Positions 20,804 through 29,518 of a DNA stretch of 64,000 nucleotides are shown piece after piece. A program made the position numbers and the translations under genes. The notes below the pieces were generated by a model that made no database searches, had not been told where the DNA came from, and worked only from the letters and a program-made list of their open reading frames with translations. This DNA comes from Caballeronia sp. NK8 (GTDB taxonomy: Bacteria; Pseudomonadota; Gammaproteobacteria; Burkholderiales; Burkholderiaceae): contig NZ_AP024325.1 of assembly GCF_018408855.1 (NCBI RefSeq), positions 372,001 to 436,000 of the forward strand, in the 5' to 3' direction. Position 1 is the first letter of the stretch, and each line of letters starts with the position of its first letter.

Positions 20804-22498
20804 ATGCCCCGTCGCTCGTCCATGCTGCCCGAGTGGCTGTTTCACTACGAGAAACAATGGGCGCGCGCCGATATCATCGCGGGACTGACGGCGGCGGCCG
20901 TCGTCATTCCGAAGGCGCTGGCTTACGCGACGATCGCGGGCCTCCCGGTGCAGGCCGGCCTCTACACGGCCTGCGTGCCGATGATCGTCTACGCGTTCAC
21001 CGGATCATCGCGCGCGCTCTCCGTCAGCACGACGACCACGCTCGCGATTCTCGCTGCCAACGCGCTGAGCGTGACGGTCGGCGGCGATGACCCGCACGCG
21101 CTCGCCGCCGCCAGCGCCACGCTGACGATGCTCGTCGGCGCGATGCTCGTCGCGGCCGCGGTCTTGCGCCTGGGCTTTGTCGCGAACTTCATTTCGGAGC
21201 CGGTGCTGGTCGGCTTCAAGGCGGGCGTGGCGATCGTCATTGTCATGGATCAGTTGCCGAAACTGTTCGGCATGCACTATCCGAAAGGATCGTTCTTTCA
21301 CAATGTCGGCGCGTTCGTCGCGGATCTGCCGCATCTGTCGGTGAGCACGCTCGCGCTCGCGTTGCTCACGCTGGCCGCGCTGGTGCTGCTCGAACGCTTC
21401 GTGCCGCGCGCCCCGGCCCCATTGTTCGTCGTCGCGGCGGCGATTATCGCGGTCGCGCTCTTCGGCCTGCGCGCGCACGGTATCGAAACGGTGGGCGCAG
21501 TGCCCGCCGGATTGCCGTCGTGGACAAAACCGGATCTGCCGCTGGCGTTGAAACTATGGCCGGACGCGCTCGGCATCGCGTTGATGAGTTTCACCGAAAG
21601 CATCGCGGCGGCCCGCGCATTCGCGCGCAACGACGAGCCCGCGCCCGACGCGAACCGCGAACTGCTCGCGACCGGCCTGGCGAACGCGGGCGGCGCAGTG
21701 CTCGGCGCGATGGTCGCGGGCGGCGGAACGAGCCAGACCGCCGTGAACCGGCAAGCGGGCGCGCGCTCGCAACTCGCGGGCCTCGTGACGGCGCTCATCG
21801 CGCTCGCGGTGATGCTGCTGTTCGCGCCATTGATGGCGTCGATGCCGCACGCGACGCTCGCCGCCGTCGTCGTGTTCTATTCCATCGGGCTTTTCAGCCC
21901 CGCCGAATTCCATGCAATCCTGAAGGTTCGCCGCACCGAATTCGTCTGGGCGGTGACGGCATGCGCGGGCGTCGTGCTGCTGGGCACGCTGGAAGGCATC
22001 GTGGTTGCGATCGTGGTGTCGCTGTTCGCGCTTGCGCATCAGGTGTCGGACCCGCCGGTCTATGCGCTCAGGCGGATTCCGGGCACCAACGTGTTCCGCC
22101 GCGATTCGTCGAAACACCCTGACGACGAAGCATTTCCTGGCCTGCTGCTGCTGCGTCCGGAGGGACGGATATTCTTCGTCAATGCGGAACGTCTCGCCGA
22201 AAAGATCCGGCCGCTCGTGCGCGATTCGGGTGCGAATATCGTCGTGCTGGACCTGAGCCGCGTGTTCGATGTCGAATACACTGCGCTCAAGATGATGATC
22301 GAAGCGGAGGCGCGCCTCGCCGCGAACGGCACCACGCTGTGGCTCGCGGGTCTCAATCCGGGCGTGCTCGCGGCGGTGCGGCGCTCGCCGCTCGGCGAGC
22401 GGCTCGGCCAGACACGCATGTTCTATAACCTCGAACATGTCGTGATGAAGTATCGGGAGATTGATTCGCGCAATAGCGATGATGCCGCGCGACGTTAA
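20804..22498 (+). CDS. SulP-family anion transporter with STAS domain
   Basis: Inner-membrane SLC26/SulP protein of 564 residues. The hydrophobic core (about 15-410) contains the family's GLTAAAVVIPKALAYATIAGLPVQAGLY and GGTSQTAVNRQAGARSQLAG. A cytoplasmic STAS domain follows (about 435-550, with NIVVLDLSRVFDVEYTALKMM). Relatives move sulfate, bicarbonate or dicarboxylates. Adjacent to ppk2 and probably one transcript with it, which may link anion uptake to polyphosphate, though no mechanism is shown. Confidence 0.87.
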   Translation: MPRRSSMLPEWLFHYEKQWARADIIAGLTAAAVVIPKALAYATIAGLPVQAGLYTACVPMIVYAFTGSSRALSVSTTTTLAILAANALSVTVGGDDPHALAAASATLTMLVGAMLVAAAVLRLGFVANFISEPVLVGFKAGVAIVIVMDQLPKLFGMHYPKGSFFHNVGAFVADLPHLSVSTLALALLTLAALVLLERFVPRAPAPLFVVAAAIIAVALFGLRAHGIETVGAVPAGLPSWTKPDLPLALKLWPDALGIALMSFTESIAAARAFARNDEPAPDANRELLATGLANAGGAVLGAMVAGGGTSQTAVNRQAGARSQLAGLVTALIALAVMLLFAPLMASMPHATLAAVVVFYSIGLFSPAEFHAILKVRRTEFVWAVTACAGVVLLGTLEGIVVAIVVSLFALAHQVSDPPVYALRRIPGTNVFRRDSSKHPDDEAFPGLLLLRPEGRIFFVNAERLAEKIRPLVRDSGANIVVLDLSRVFDVEYTALKMMIEAEARLAANGTTLWLAGLNPGVLAAVRRSPLGERLGQTRMFYNLEHVVMKYREIDSRNSDDAARR

Positions 22499-22646
22499 GT
22501 CGCCAATTTTTGCCACGTCCCTGTCGCGCATTGCGAATATATTCTGTTGATGGTATTCAAATCATCGGTCCATGCGTTCGTCAGACTGGCCGATGCATCT
22601 GCTTCCAGCGTCATCCCTTGCAGGTTTTCGTCGAGGAGGTTACGTC

Positions 22647-24968
22647 ATGACGTATGCGGATCAACTGGCGCGCAGCCGGGACATCGCGGACAAGGTTACG
22701 CGTGTGTTTCAGAAACGCGCGGAAGTGGCGCAGCAGAATTTCAGCGAGCGCGCACGCGATGCGGGCATGCGTCTTTTCAGCAACGGCGGCGCGGATCATT
22801 TCAGTGGTCCGGGCGCGAACGCAACGGGTCAGTTCAACGGCTACGCGTATGCGGTCGATCTCGTGCAGCGCTCCGTGCTGTTCTGGGACACGTTGCGTCA
22901 GCGCGGCAATAACTTCGTCGAGCAGACGAAGCGGGGCCTCGAACCGGTGCTGCATTTCGACCATGAAATGCTGATCGATGGCCGCACGTTCACGCGCCCG
23001 GTGAACTACGCGCTGTTGCGCATCGTGCCGCCCGAGGGCGTGATCGTCGATGCGCTGAAACGCCCGTATCTCATCATCGATCCGCGCGCGGGGCACGGTC
23101 CCGGCATCGGCGGCTTCAAGGACGATTCACAAGTGGGCGTCGCGTTGCGCGCGGGGCATCCGGTGTACTTCGTCACGTTCTTCCGCGACCCGCAGCCCGG
23201 TCAGACCCTGCTCGATGTCTGCGCGGCGGAGCAGCAGTTCGTGCGGCACGTGCGCGAGCTGCATCCCGAAAGCCCGAAGCCCGCGATCGTCGGCAATTGC
23301 CAGGGCGGCTGGGCCGCGATGATGCTGGCAAGCTCCCAGCCCGACGATACCGGCCCGCTCGTCATCAACGGCGCGCCGATGTCGTACTGGAGCGGCGCGT
23401 GGAGCGAAGGCGAGGGCGACAACCCGATGCGCTATTCGGGCGGCATGCTGGGCGGCACCTGGCTCGCGTCGCTGACGGCGGACCTCGGCAACGGCAAGTT
23501 CGACGGCGCGTATCTCGTCGAGAACTTCGAGAACCTCAATCCGGCCAACAGCTTCTGGGACAAGTACTACACCCTGTTCGCCAACATCGATACCGAACCG
23601 CCGCGCTTTCTCGATTTCGAGCGCTGGTGGGGCGGCTATTACCTGATGAACCGCGAAGAGATCGAATGGATCACGCGCAATCTGTTCGTCGGCAACAAGC
23701 TATGGTCGGGTGAAGTGAGCGGTGCGTCGGGCGCATCGTTCGATCTGCGCGCGATCAAGTCGCCGATCATTCTGTTTGCGTCGATGGGCGACAACATCAC
23801 GCCGCCGCAGCAGGCGTTCAACTGGGTCGCGGACATCTACGGCAGCACCGACGAGATCAAGGCGCGCGGACAGGTGATCGTCGGACTGATGCACAAGAGC
23901 ATCGGCCATCTGGGCATCTTCGTGAGCGGCAAGGTCGCGAAGAAGGAGTACACGCAGATCGCATCGGTGCTGGAGGCGATCGAATCGTTTCCGCCGGGGC
24001 TGTACGGCATGGAGATCGCCGAACGCAAGGGCGAGGGCGGCAAGATCGAGTACGACGTGAGTTTTCACGAACGGCGTCTCGAAGAAGTGACCAGCTTCAA
24101 TCGCTTCCAGCGCGTCGACGAATTGCCGTTCGAAGCCGTCAAACAGGTATCGGATTTCAATCAGCGCGCCTATGAACTGTTCGCGCAACCCCTCGTGCAG
24201 GCGCTCGCGAACGACGCGACCGCGACGATGCTGCGCGCGTTCCATCCGCTGCGCGCGCAACGCTGGATGTTCTCCGACCTGAATCCGTGGCTCGCATGGC
24301 TCGGCCCGACGGCGCAGGCGGTGAAGGCCGCGCGCCAGCCCGACACCGAGCGCGACGTGCTGCGCCGCGCGGAACATTGCGGCTCCGACGTGATCAGCGC
24401 GAGCCTCGATTTCTATCGCGCGATGCGCGATGCCGCGACCGAAGCGATGTTCTTCTCCGTGTACGGCAACATGTTTTCGGTGCATCAGGCGCAGGCGCAC
24501 GAGGACCCGGCGCAGAAAACCGATCCGCGCGATCTGCCGTTCGTGCAGGATGCGCTCGCATCGGTGGCGCAAGGCGGCTATGCGCAGGCCGTCGCGCGCA
24601 TCGCGTGCCTGCTCGTGCGGCACGACGAGCCGCTGCCGCTCGCGCGCATGGTTCTGCGGCAGGAACTGGCGGAGGACTACGCGGAGTACTTGCCGCAGAT
24701 GCCGCGCGACGAATGGCGGCGCGTGCGCGGCGAGCAGGAAATCATCGTGCGTTACGAGCCGGAGCAGGCGCTCTCGACGCTGCCCGAACTGCTCGGCGAC
24801 AACGGCGATCGCAAGAAGCTCCTCACGCTCATCGACAAGCTGCTCGCCGATAGCCGCATGCAAGGCTTCGAGCCTACTACCGCGCAGCAGGACATGCTCG
24901 CGCGCATTCGCGCGGCGCTGCCCGTGAAGGCGGCGCGTGCAGCAAGACGTCCCGCGCCCGCGCACTGA
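22647..24968 (+). CDS. DUF3141 protein, PhaC-like alpha/beta hydrolase
   Basis: A 773-residue cytoplasmic protein. The N-terminal region contains an alpha/beta-hydrolase core whose nucleophile elbow, GNCQGG, carries Cys218 instead of Ser. That is the substitution that marks polyhydroxyalkanoate synthases (PhaC). Asp382 (SMGDNITPPQQ) and His421 (SIGHLGIF) complete a credible triad in PhaC order. The region after about 440 is unique to DUF3141 and largely helical. GAGGAGG about nine bases before ATG 22647 sets the start. The gene leads an operon with pta, ackA, fabI and an unknown gene. Polymerase, thioesterase or acyltransferase activity are all possible. Confidence 0.8.
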   Translation: MTYADQLARSRDIADKVTRVFQKRAEVAQQNFSERARDAGMRLFSNGGADHFSGPGANATGQFNGYAYAVDLVQRSVLFWDTLRQRGNNFVEQTKRGLEPVLHFDHEMLIDGRTFTRPVNYALLRIVPPEGVIVDALKRPYLIIDPRAGHGPGIGGFKDDSQVGVALRAGHPVYFVTFFRDPQPGQTLLDVCAAEQQFVRHVRELHPESPKPAIVGNCQGGWAAMMLASSQPDDTGPLVINGAPMSYWSGAWSEGEGDNPMRYSGGMLGGTWLASLTADLGNGKFDGAYLVENFENLNPANSFWDKYYTLFANIDTEPPRFLDFERWWGGYYLMNREEIEWITRNLFVGNKLWSGEVSGASGASFDLRAIKSPIILFASMGDNITPPQQAFNWVADIYGSTDEIKARGQVIVGLMHKSIGHLGIFVSGKVAKKEYTQIASVLEAIESFPPGLYGMEIAERKGEGGKIEYDVSFHERRLEEVTSFNRFQRVDELPFEAVKQVSDFNQRAYELFAQPLVQALANDATATMLRAFHPLRAQRWMFSDLNPWLAWLGPTAQAVKAARQPDTERDVLRRAEHCGSDVISASLDFYRAMRDAATEAMFFSVYGNMFSVHQAQAHEDPAQKTDPRDLPFVQDALASVAQGGYAQAVARIACLLVRHDEPLPLARMVLRQELAEDYAEYLPQMPRDEWRRVRGEQEIIVRYEPEQALSTLPELLGDNGDRKKLLTLIDKLLADSRMQGFEPTTAQQDMLARIRAALPVKAARAARRPAPAH

Positions 24969-24978
24969 GGCGCGGGCG
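24955..24978 (+). other. GC-rich intercistronic hairpin over the DUF3141 stop codon
   Basis: CGCCCGCGC (24955-24963) pairs perfectly with GCGCGGGCG (24970-24978) around the loop ACTGAG. The TGA stop of the DUF3141 gene lies inside the loop. No T run follows, so this is more likely an RNA-stability or partial-termination element between that gene and pta than a full terminator. Confidence 0.6.
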
Positions 24979-25007
24979 GCGCATCTCACGTTCACACGGG
25001 AGGCGAT

Positions 25008-25946
25008 ATGGTTCATACGCACGAAAAGTACGAACGGCTCATCGAGGTTTGCCGGTCCCTGCCGCCGCTCGCGGTGGCGGTGGCGCACCCTTGCGACCGG
25101 ACATCGCTCGAAAGCGCGGTCAAAGCGCACGAGATGGGCCTGATCGCGCCGATTCTCGTCGGGCCGCGCGAGCGCATCCGCGAGGTCGCGGAGGAATGCG
25201 GGCTGAACATCGCGGGCTTGCCGATCGTCGACGCGCCGCACAGTCACGCGGCGGCGGAAAAGGCGGTCGAACTGGTGCGCGAGGCGAAGGCCGAAGCGCT
25301 CATGAAAGGCAGCCTGCACACCGACGAAGTCATGGCCGCCGTCGTCAGACGCGAAGGCGGACTGCGCACGCAACGGCGGGTGTCGCACTGCTTCATCATG
25401 GACGTGCCGGGCCACGAGAACGTGCTCATCATCAGCGACGCCGCGATCAACATCCTGCCGACGCTCGCCGACAAGGTCGACATCCTGCAGAACGCCATCG
25501 ATCTCGGCCACGCGCTGCGCTTCGAAGAGGTGCGCGTCGCGATTCTCTCGGCGATGGAAACGGTGAACCCGAAAGTGCCCTCGACACTGGAGGCCGCCGC
25601 GCTGTGCAAGATGGTGGACCGCCATCAGATCACGGGCGCGCTCGTCGACGGGCCGCTCGCGCTCGACAACGCGATCGATCTCGAAGCGGCGCAGACGAAG
25701 AAGATCGACTCGCCCGTCGCGGGCCGCGCGAACGTGCTGATCGTGCCGGACCTCGAAGCGGGCAACATGCTCGCGAAAAGCCTGTCGTTTCTGGCGGGCG
25801 CGGACGCGGCGGGAATCGTGCTCGGCGCGCGCGTGCCGATCATCCTGACGAGCCGCGCCGATTCGCTGCAATCGCGGCTCGCGTCGTGCGCCATCGCCGC
25901 GCTGGTGGCGGCGAAGCGCCGCGAAGAAACGCAAGTGGCGGGGTGA
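25008..25946 (+). CDS. pta: Phosphate acetyl/acyltransferase
   Basis: PTA/PTB-fold enzyme of 312 residues exchanging CoA and phosphate on a short acyl group. Family sequence includes the internal ALMKGSLHTDEVM, RVSHCFIMDVPG, LIISDAAINILPTL and VDGPLALDNAI. It has only the catalytic PTA_PTB domain, without the N-terminal DRTGG/regulatory part of E. coli Pta, as in the short MaoC-less class found with acetate kinases. It lies four bases before ackA, so the pair converts acyl-CoA through acyl-phosphate to acid plus ATP. Acetyl is the default, but butyryl or propionyl is possible, particularly next to a PhaC-like protein. Confidence 0.87.
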   Translation: MVHTHEKYERLIEVCRSLPPLAVAVAHPCDRTSLESAVKAHEMGLIAPILVGPRERIREVAEECGLNIAGLPIVDAPHSHAAAEKAVELVREAKAEALMKGSLHTDEVMAAVVRREGGLRTQRRVSHCFIMDVPGHENVLIISDAAINILPTLADKVDILQNAIDLGHALRFEEVRVAILSAMETVNPKVPSTLEAAALCKMVDRHQITGALVDGPLALDNAIDLEAAQTKKIDSPVAGRANVLIVPDLEAGNMLAKSLSFLAGADAAGIVLGARVPIILTSRADSLQSRLASCAIAALVAAKRREETQVAG

Positions 25947-25950
25947 TCCC

Positions 25951-27141
25951 ATGGCCGACGTCATTCTGGTTCTGAATGCGGGTTCATCGAGCATCAAGTT
26001 CAGCGCGTTCGACGTGCAGGGCAAGGCGCTCTCGCTCGTCACGCACGGGCAGGTGGAAGGTCTCTTCAGTTCGCCGCGTTTCGTCGCGTTCAATGCGAAC
26101 GGCGAAAAGACCGGCGAGCACGCATGGGGCGATGGCGTGAAGCTCGAACATGCCGAAGCCATTGCGCATCTGGGCGCGTTCCTGCGCGGACACGGCGCGG
26201 GACATCATCTGATCGGCGTGGGACATCGGGTCGTGCATGGCGGTGCGCATTTCACGAAGCCCGTGCTGACGAGTCCGGAAGTGCTCGACGCACTCGACAA
26301 GCTCACGCCGCTCGCGCCGCTGCATCAGCCGCACAATCTCAAGCCCATTCGCATCATCGCCGAGCGCAATCCGGGGCTGCCGCAGGTCGCCTGTTTCGAT
26401 ACGGCGTTTCACGCGACGCAGAACCCGCTCGCGCAGGCGTTCGCGCTGCCCGAATCGATCACGAAGAACGGCGTGCGGCGCTACGGTTTTCATGGCCTCT
26501 CATACGAATACATCGCGAGCGCGTTGCCGGAGATCGCGCCGGACGCGGCGCGCGGGCGCACGGTCGTCGCGCATCTGGGCAACGGCGCGAGCCTGTGCGC
26601 GCTCGCGGCCGGCAAGAGCGTCGCGAGCACGATGGGCTTCACCGCCGTCGACGGCCTGATGATGGGCACGCGCTGCGGCAATCTCGATCCCGGCGTGATC
26701 CTTTATCTGCTCGACGAGCTCGGCATGAGCGCGCGCGAGATCGAAGACCTGCTGTATCGCGGCTCGGGCCTGCTCGGTGTCTCGGGCATCTCGGGCGACA
26801 TGCGCGCACTGCTCGCGAGCCACGACGAACGCGCGCGCTTCGCCATCGATCTATACGTGTACCGCATCGGCCGCGAGCTGGGTTCGATGAGCGCGGCCTT
26901 GCAGGGGCTCGATGCCGTCGTGTTCACGGCGGGCATCGGCGAGCATTCGAAGGAGATTCGCCAGCGCGTGTGCGAGCAGGCGGCATGGTGGGGCATCGAG
27001 CTCGATGCGCAGGCCAACGCGAGCGGCGGCCCGCGCATCAGCACGGCTGCGAGCAAGGTGAGCGCGTGGGTGATTCCGACCAACGAGGAACTTATGATCG
27101 CGAGGCATGCCCTGACGCTGATCGAAGGAGCATCCGCATGA
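25951..27141 (+). CDS. ackA: Acetate kinase
   Basis: ASKHA-fold kinase of 396 residues making ATP from acetyl-phosphate. Signature segments are LNAGSSSIKF (N-terminal phosphate loop), GHRVVHGG, CFDTAFH, RRYGFHGLSYEY and FTAGIGEHS. Start ATG 25951 lies four bases behind pta, and the stop overlaps fabI as ATGA. Propionate or butyrate use cannot be excluded. With pta it forms an acyl-CoA/acid interconversion module. Confidence 0.93.
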   Translation: MADVILVLNAGSSSIKFSAFDVQGKALSLVTHGQVEGLFSSPRFVAFNANGEKTGEHAWGDGVKLEHAEAIAHLGAFLRGHGAGHHLIGVGHRVVHGGAHFTKPVLTSPEVLDALDKLTPLAPLHQPHNLKPIRIIAERNPGLPQVACFDTAFHATQNPLAQAFALPESITKNGVRRYGFHGLSYEYIASALPEIAPDAARGRTVVAHLGNGASLCALAAGKSVASTMGFTAVDGLMMGTRCGNLDPGVILYLLDELGMSAREIEDLLYRGSGLLGVSGISGDMRALLASHDERARFAIDLYVYRIGRELGSMSAALQGLDAVVFTAGIGEHSKEIRQRVCEQAAWWGIELDAQANASGGPRISTAASKVSAWVIPTNEELMIARHALTLIEGASA

Positions 27142-27920
27142 CGCTGAATGTCCCGCAACCCGTGCTGAAGGGCGCGAAGGCGCTCGTGACCGGCATCGCC
27201 AACGAGCATTCGATCGCCTATGGCTGCGCGAAGGCGTTCCGCGAACTGGGCGCGGATCTCGCCATCACGCACGCGGACGAGAAGGCGCGGCCCTATGTCG
27301 AGCCGCTCGCCCAAGCACTCGAAGCGCCCATCTTCATGCCGCTCGACGCATCGAACCAGGATCAGCTCGATGCGGTGTTCGAACGCATCGCGAGCGAGTG
27401 GGGCACGCTCGATATCCTCGTGCATTCGATCGCATGGGCGCCGAAGGACGATCTGCAAGGCGGTCTCCTGAACTGCTCGGCGGAAGGCTTCGCGAAGGCG
27501 ATGGACATCTCCTGCCATTCGTTCGTCCGCATGGCGCGGCTCGCGGCGCCGCTCATGAAAGACGGCGGCACCATGTTCACGATGAGCTATCACGGCGCGA
27601 ACAAGGTCGTCCCGAACTACAACGTGATGGGCCCGGTGAAGGCCGCGCTCGAAGCATGCGCGCGCTATCTCGCCTACGAACTCGGCCCGCAGGGCATTCG
27701 CGTGCACGCGATCTCGCCGGGGCCGCTCAAGACGCGCGCCGCTTCGGGACTCAAGGACTTCGACCTGCTGCTGACCGAGGCCGCAGAGCGCGCGCCGCTC
27801 GGCGAGCTGGTCGACATCATGGACGTCGGCTTCACCTGCGCGTTTCTCGCGACGCCTTTCGCGCGCCGCATGTCGGGCGAAACGCTCTACGTGGACGGCG
27901 GCGTGCACATCATGGGATGA
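27138..27920 (+). CDS. fabI: Enoyl-ACP reductase FabI-type
   Basis: NADH-dependent enoyl-acyl-carrier-protein reductase of 260 residues. It has the FabI-specific cofactor region GIANEHSIAYGCAKAF and catalytic Tyr151, Tyr161 and Lys168 in the order of E. coli FabI (SYHGANKVVPNYNVMGPVK). It is translationally coupled on both sides (ATGA overlaps with ackA and with the next gene). Its place in an acyl-phosphate operon rather than with other fab genes suggests a specialised second copy, acting on enoyl-CoA or enoyl-ACP made by this operon. That role is inference. Confidence 0.88.
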   Translation: MTLNVPQPVLKGAKALVTGIANEHSIAYGCAKAFRELGADLAITHADEKARPYVEPLAQALEAPIFMPLDASNQDQLDAVFERIASEWGTLDILVHSIAWAPKDDLQGGLLNCSAEGFAKAMDISCHSFVRMARLAAPLMKDGGTMFTMSYHGANKVVPNYNVMGPVKAALEACARYLAYELGPQGIRVHAISPGPLKTRAASGLKDFDLLLTEAAERAPLGELVDIMDVGFTCAFLATPFARRMSGETLYVDGGVHIMG

Positions 27921-28924
27921 GCATGTTCAACTGGCTTTTCGGGCGCGAGGACCACAGCTCGCGCGAAGACGTCCGGCAGGCGCTCGATCGCATCGTCGCG
28001 GTCGCGCCGCAGGTGAAGCTCGCGAATCGTTACGAGTCGCGGATCGCCTCGGTCATCTGCAAGACGCTCGACCATGCGAATGAACTCGTCGCCGCGCTGC
28101 CCGCGCCGCGCGATGCGACGCCTGGCGCATGGGCCGACGATCCCTCGTTGCGCGCGAAGTTCGCCACACCCGACGACATCGTGCGAATCATCGGCGAGTC
28201 GCGCGACGTGCGCGACTGGTTCGACGGGAACATCGCCGCCGATCACGCCTTCGCGGTGCTCGGCGCGACGCTCGTCGAGCGGCGCGTGCTCGTCTCGGCC
28301 GTCGAGAACGGCGCGCTGCGCTCGGATGTCGCGCGCACGGCAGTGAGCTTCGAGGACAAGCGCATGCGCTTTTGCAGCGAGACGGACGAAGCGCTCAGAC
28401 ACGAACTCGTGCATCGGATCGTCGAGCAGTTCGCGCTCGAGGCGATGTCGCGCGTCGCGAATCAGGAAGCGCGGCGCGACGCGCTGCAGGAACATCGCGC
28501 GCTTCTGAACGCGCGCATGCACATGCTCGGCCGGCGCGGCGCGGGCATGAGCAGCCTGATCTCCGCCACCGATCTTTCGGGCGACGCCACGCGGCTTCAG
28601 CGCGACTTCGAGGAAAACGAAGCCGCGCTTGCCGCGCTGGGCTCGCTCGCCGATTCCATCGAGACGCAGCTTCAGACCATCATCGATCTGCTCGCCGAAC
28701 CGGCGGCGCTCATCTCGCTCACGCATCGCGAGCTGTGCCTGAATCAGATGAACCTGCTGATGGAAGCGGGCTGCGATGGGCCGCATGCGGACATCGCGAT
28801 CGAACTCGCGCACCTGCCGACGCAGCCGCCGCAAACACGCGCGGTCGAGATCGTACGCATCGCGCGGCGCGATGTGCCGCCCGCCGGCGCCGCATTCGAC
28901 GAGGCTGCGCGTCTGGTGCTGTGA
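27917..28924 (+). CDS. Conserved hypothetical protein, mostly helical
   Basis: A 335-residue soluble protein with no signal peptide, no membrane segment and no motif I recognise. It starts MSMFNWLFGRED, has amphipathic helices throughout and a probable coiled coil around 170-245 (rich in Ala, Glu, Arg and Gln). It contains four Cys in no pattern. The ATG overlaps the fabI stop. ATG 27923 is an alternative start. Its position as last gene of the pta-ackA-fabI operon implies a partner role, for example as a regulator or scaffold for the enzymes. Confidence 0.65.
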   Translation: MSMFNWLFGREDHSSREDVRQALDRIVAVAPQVKLANRYESRIASVICKTLDHANELVAALPAPRDATPGAWADDPSLRAKFATPDDIVRIIGESRDVRDWFDGNIAADHAFAVLGATLVERRVLVSAVENGALRSDVARTAVSFEDKRMRFCSETDEALRHELVHRIVEQFALEAMSRVANQEARRDALQEHRALLNARMHMLGRRGAGMSSLISATDLSGDATRLQRDFEENEAALAALGSLADSIETQLQTIIDLLAEPAALISLTHRELCLNQMNLLMEAGCDGPHADIAIELAHLPTQPPQTRAVEIVRIARRDVPPAGAAFDEAARLVL

Positions 28925-28933
28925 CTTCCGTCC

Positions 28934-29518
28934 TTACTGCGGCGCGGCGCCCTGTATCGCCGCGGCGATGTCGCGGCTCACGCTCGCGAGCGCGCGGCTG
29001 TGCGCGGCCACGAGCGCGTTCCAGTCGGCGCCGTTGACGGGTTCGCGCACGAGCGAGCGGCCGGTGAGCGCGTTGTCGTCGCCGAAGCGGCGCACGGACC
29101 ATTGCGCATCGATCGCGACGGCATCGCCTGGAACGGATTCGAACTGCTGGATATCGACGCGCACGCGCAACGCTTCCGGTTCCGCAATCGCGCGCGATGC
29201 GGGCGCGACGCGATTCGAACCGAGCAGCAACGCGAGATCGCCCGCGATGGCGTCCGCGATGCTGCTCCTGAGCGGCTCGCCCCAGCGCGCGTACTCGTTG
29301 AGCGCGACTTCGTTGCTGGTGTTGCGCGTGACGATCTGCGGCCGGTCGACGAGATCGGGCACCGTCACCGGTCCGACGATCACGGGCCGCGCGTTCGCGC
29401 GCGTGGTCGCAGCGGTGAGCGATGGATCGGCGCTCAGACGATAGAAACTCGGCTGCGGCGAACGGCATCCGGCGAGCACCGCCGCGAGGAGAAAGAAAGT
29501 CAGTAGGGCGGGCCGCAT
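28934..29518 (-). CDS. pqiC: PqiC lipoprotein (ABC-type auxiliary component)
   Basis: A 194-residue outer-membrane lipoprotein with signal and lipobox LAGC (Cys18). It has the PqiC/DUF330 fold, with FYRLSADP near the start, VGPVTVPDLVDRPQIV, RWGEPLRSSIADAIAGDLALLLG and VDIQQFESVPGDAVAIDAQW. PqiC caps the PqiB tunnel at the outer membrane. ATG 29518 overlaps the PqiB stop (TGATG). The preceding codon GTG 29521 is an alternative start. It ends nine bases from the convergent unknown gene and is the last gene of the pump-Pqi operon. Confidence 0.85.
   Translation of the reverse strand: MRPALLTFFLLAAVLAGCRSPQPSFYRLSADPSLTAATTRANARPVIVGPVTVPDLVDRPQIVTRNTSNEVALNEYARWGEPLRSSIADAIAGDLALLLGSNRVAPASRAIAEPEALRVRVDIQQFESVPGDAVAIDAQWSVRRFGDDNALTGRSLVREPVNGADWNALVAAHSRALASVSRDIAAAIQGAAPQ

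Noticed and set aside
23700..26162. 820-codon minus-strand frame opposite the DUF3141-pta region
   Set aside because: It crosses three real genes and their gaps and has shadow-type composition.
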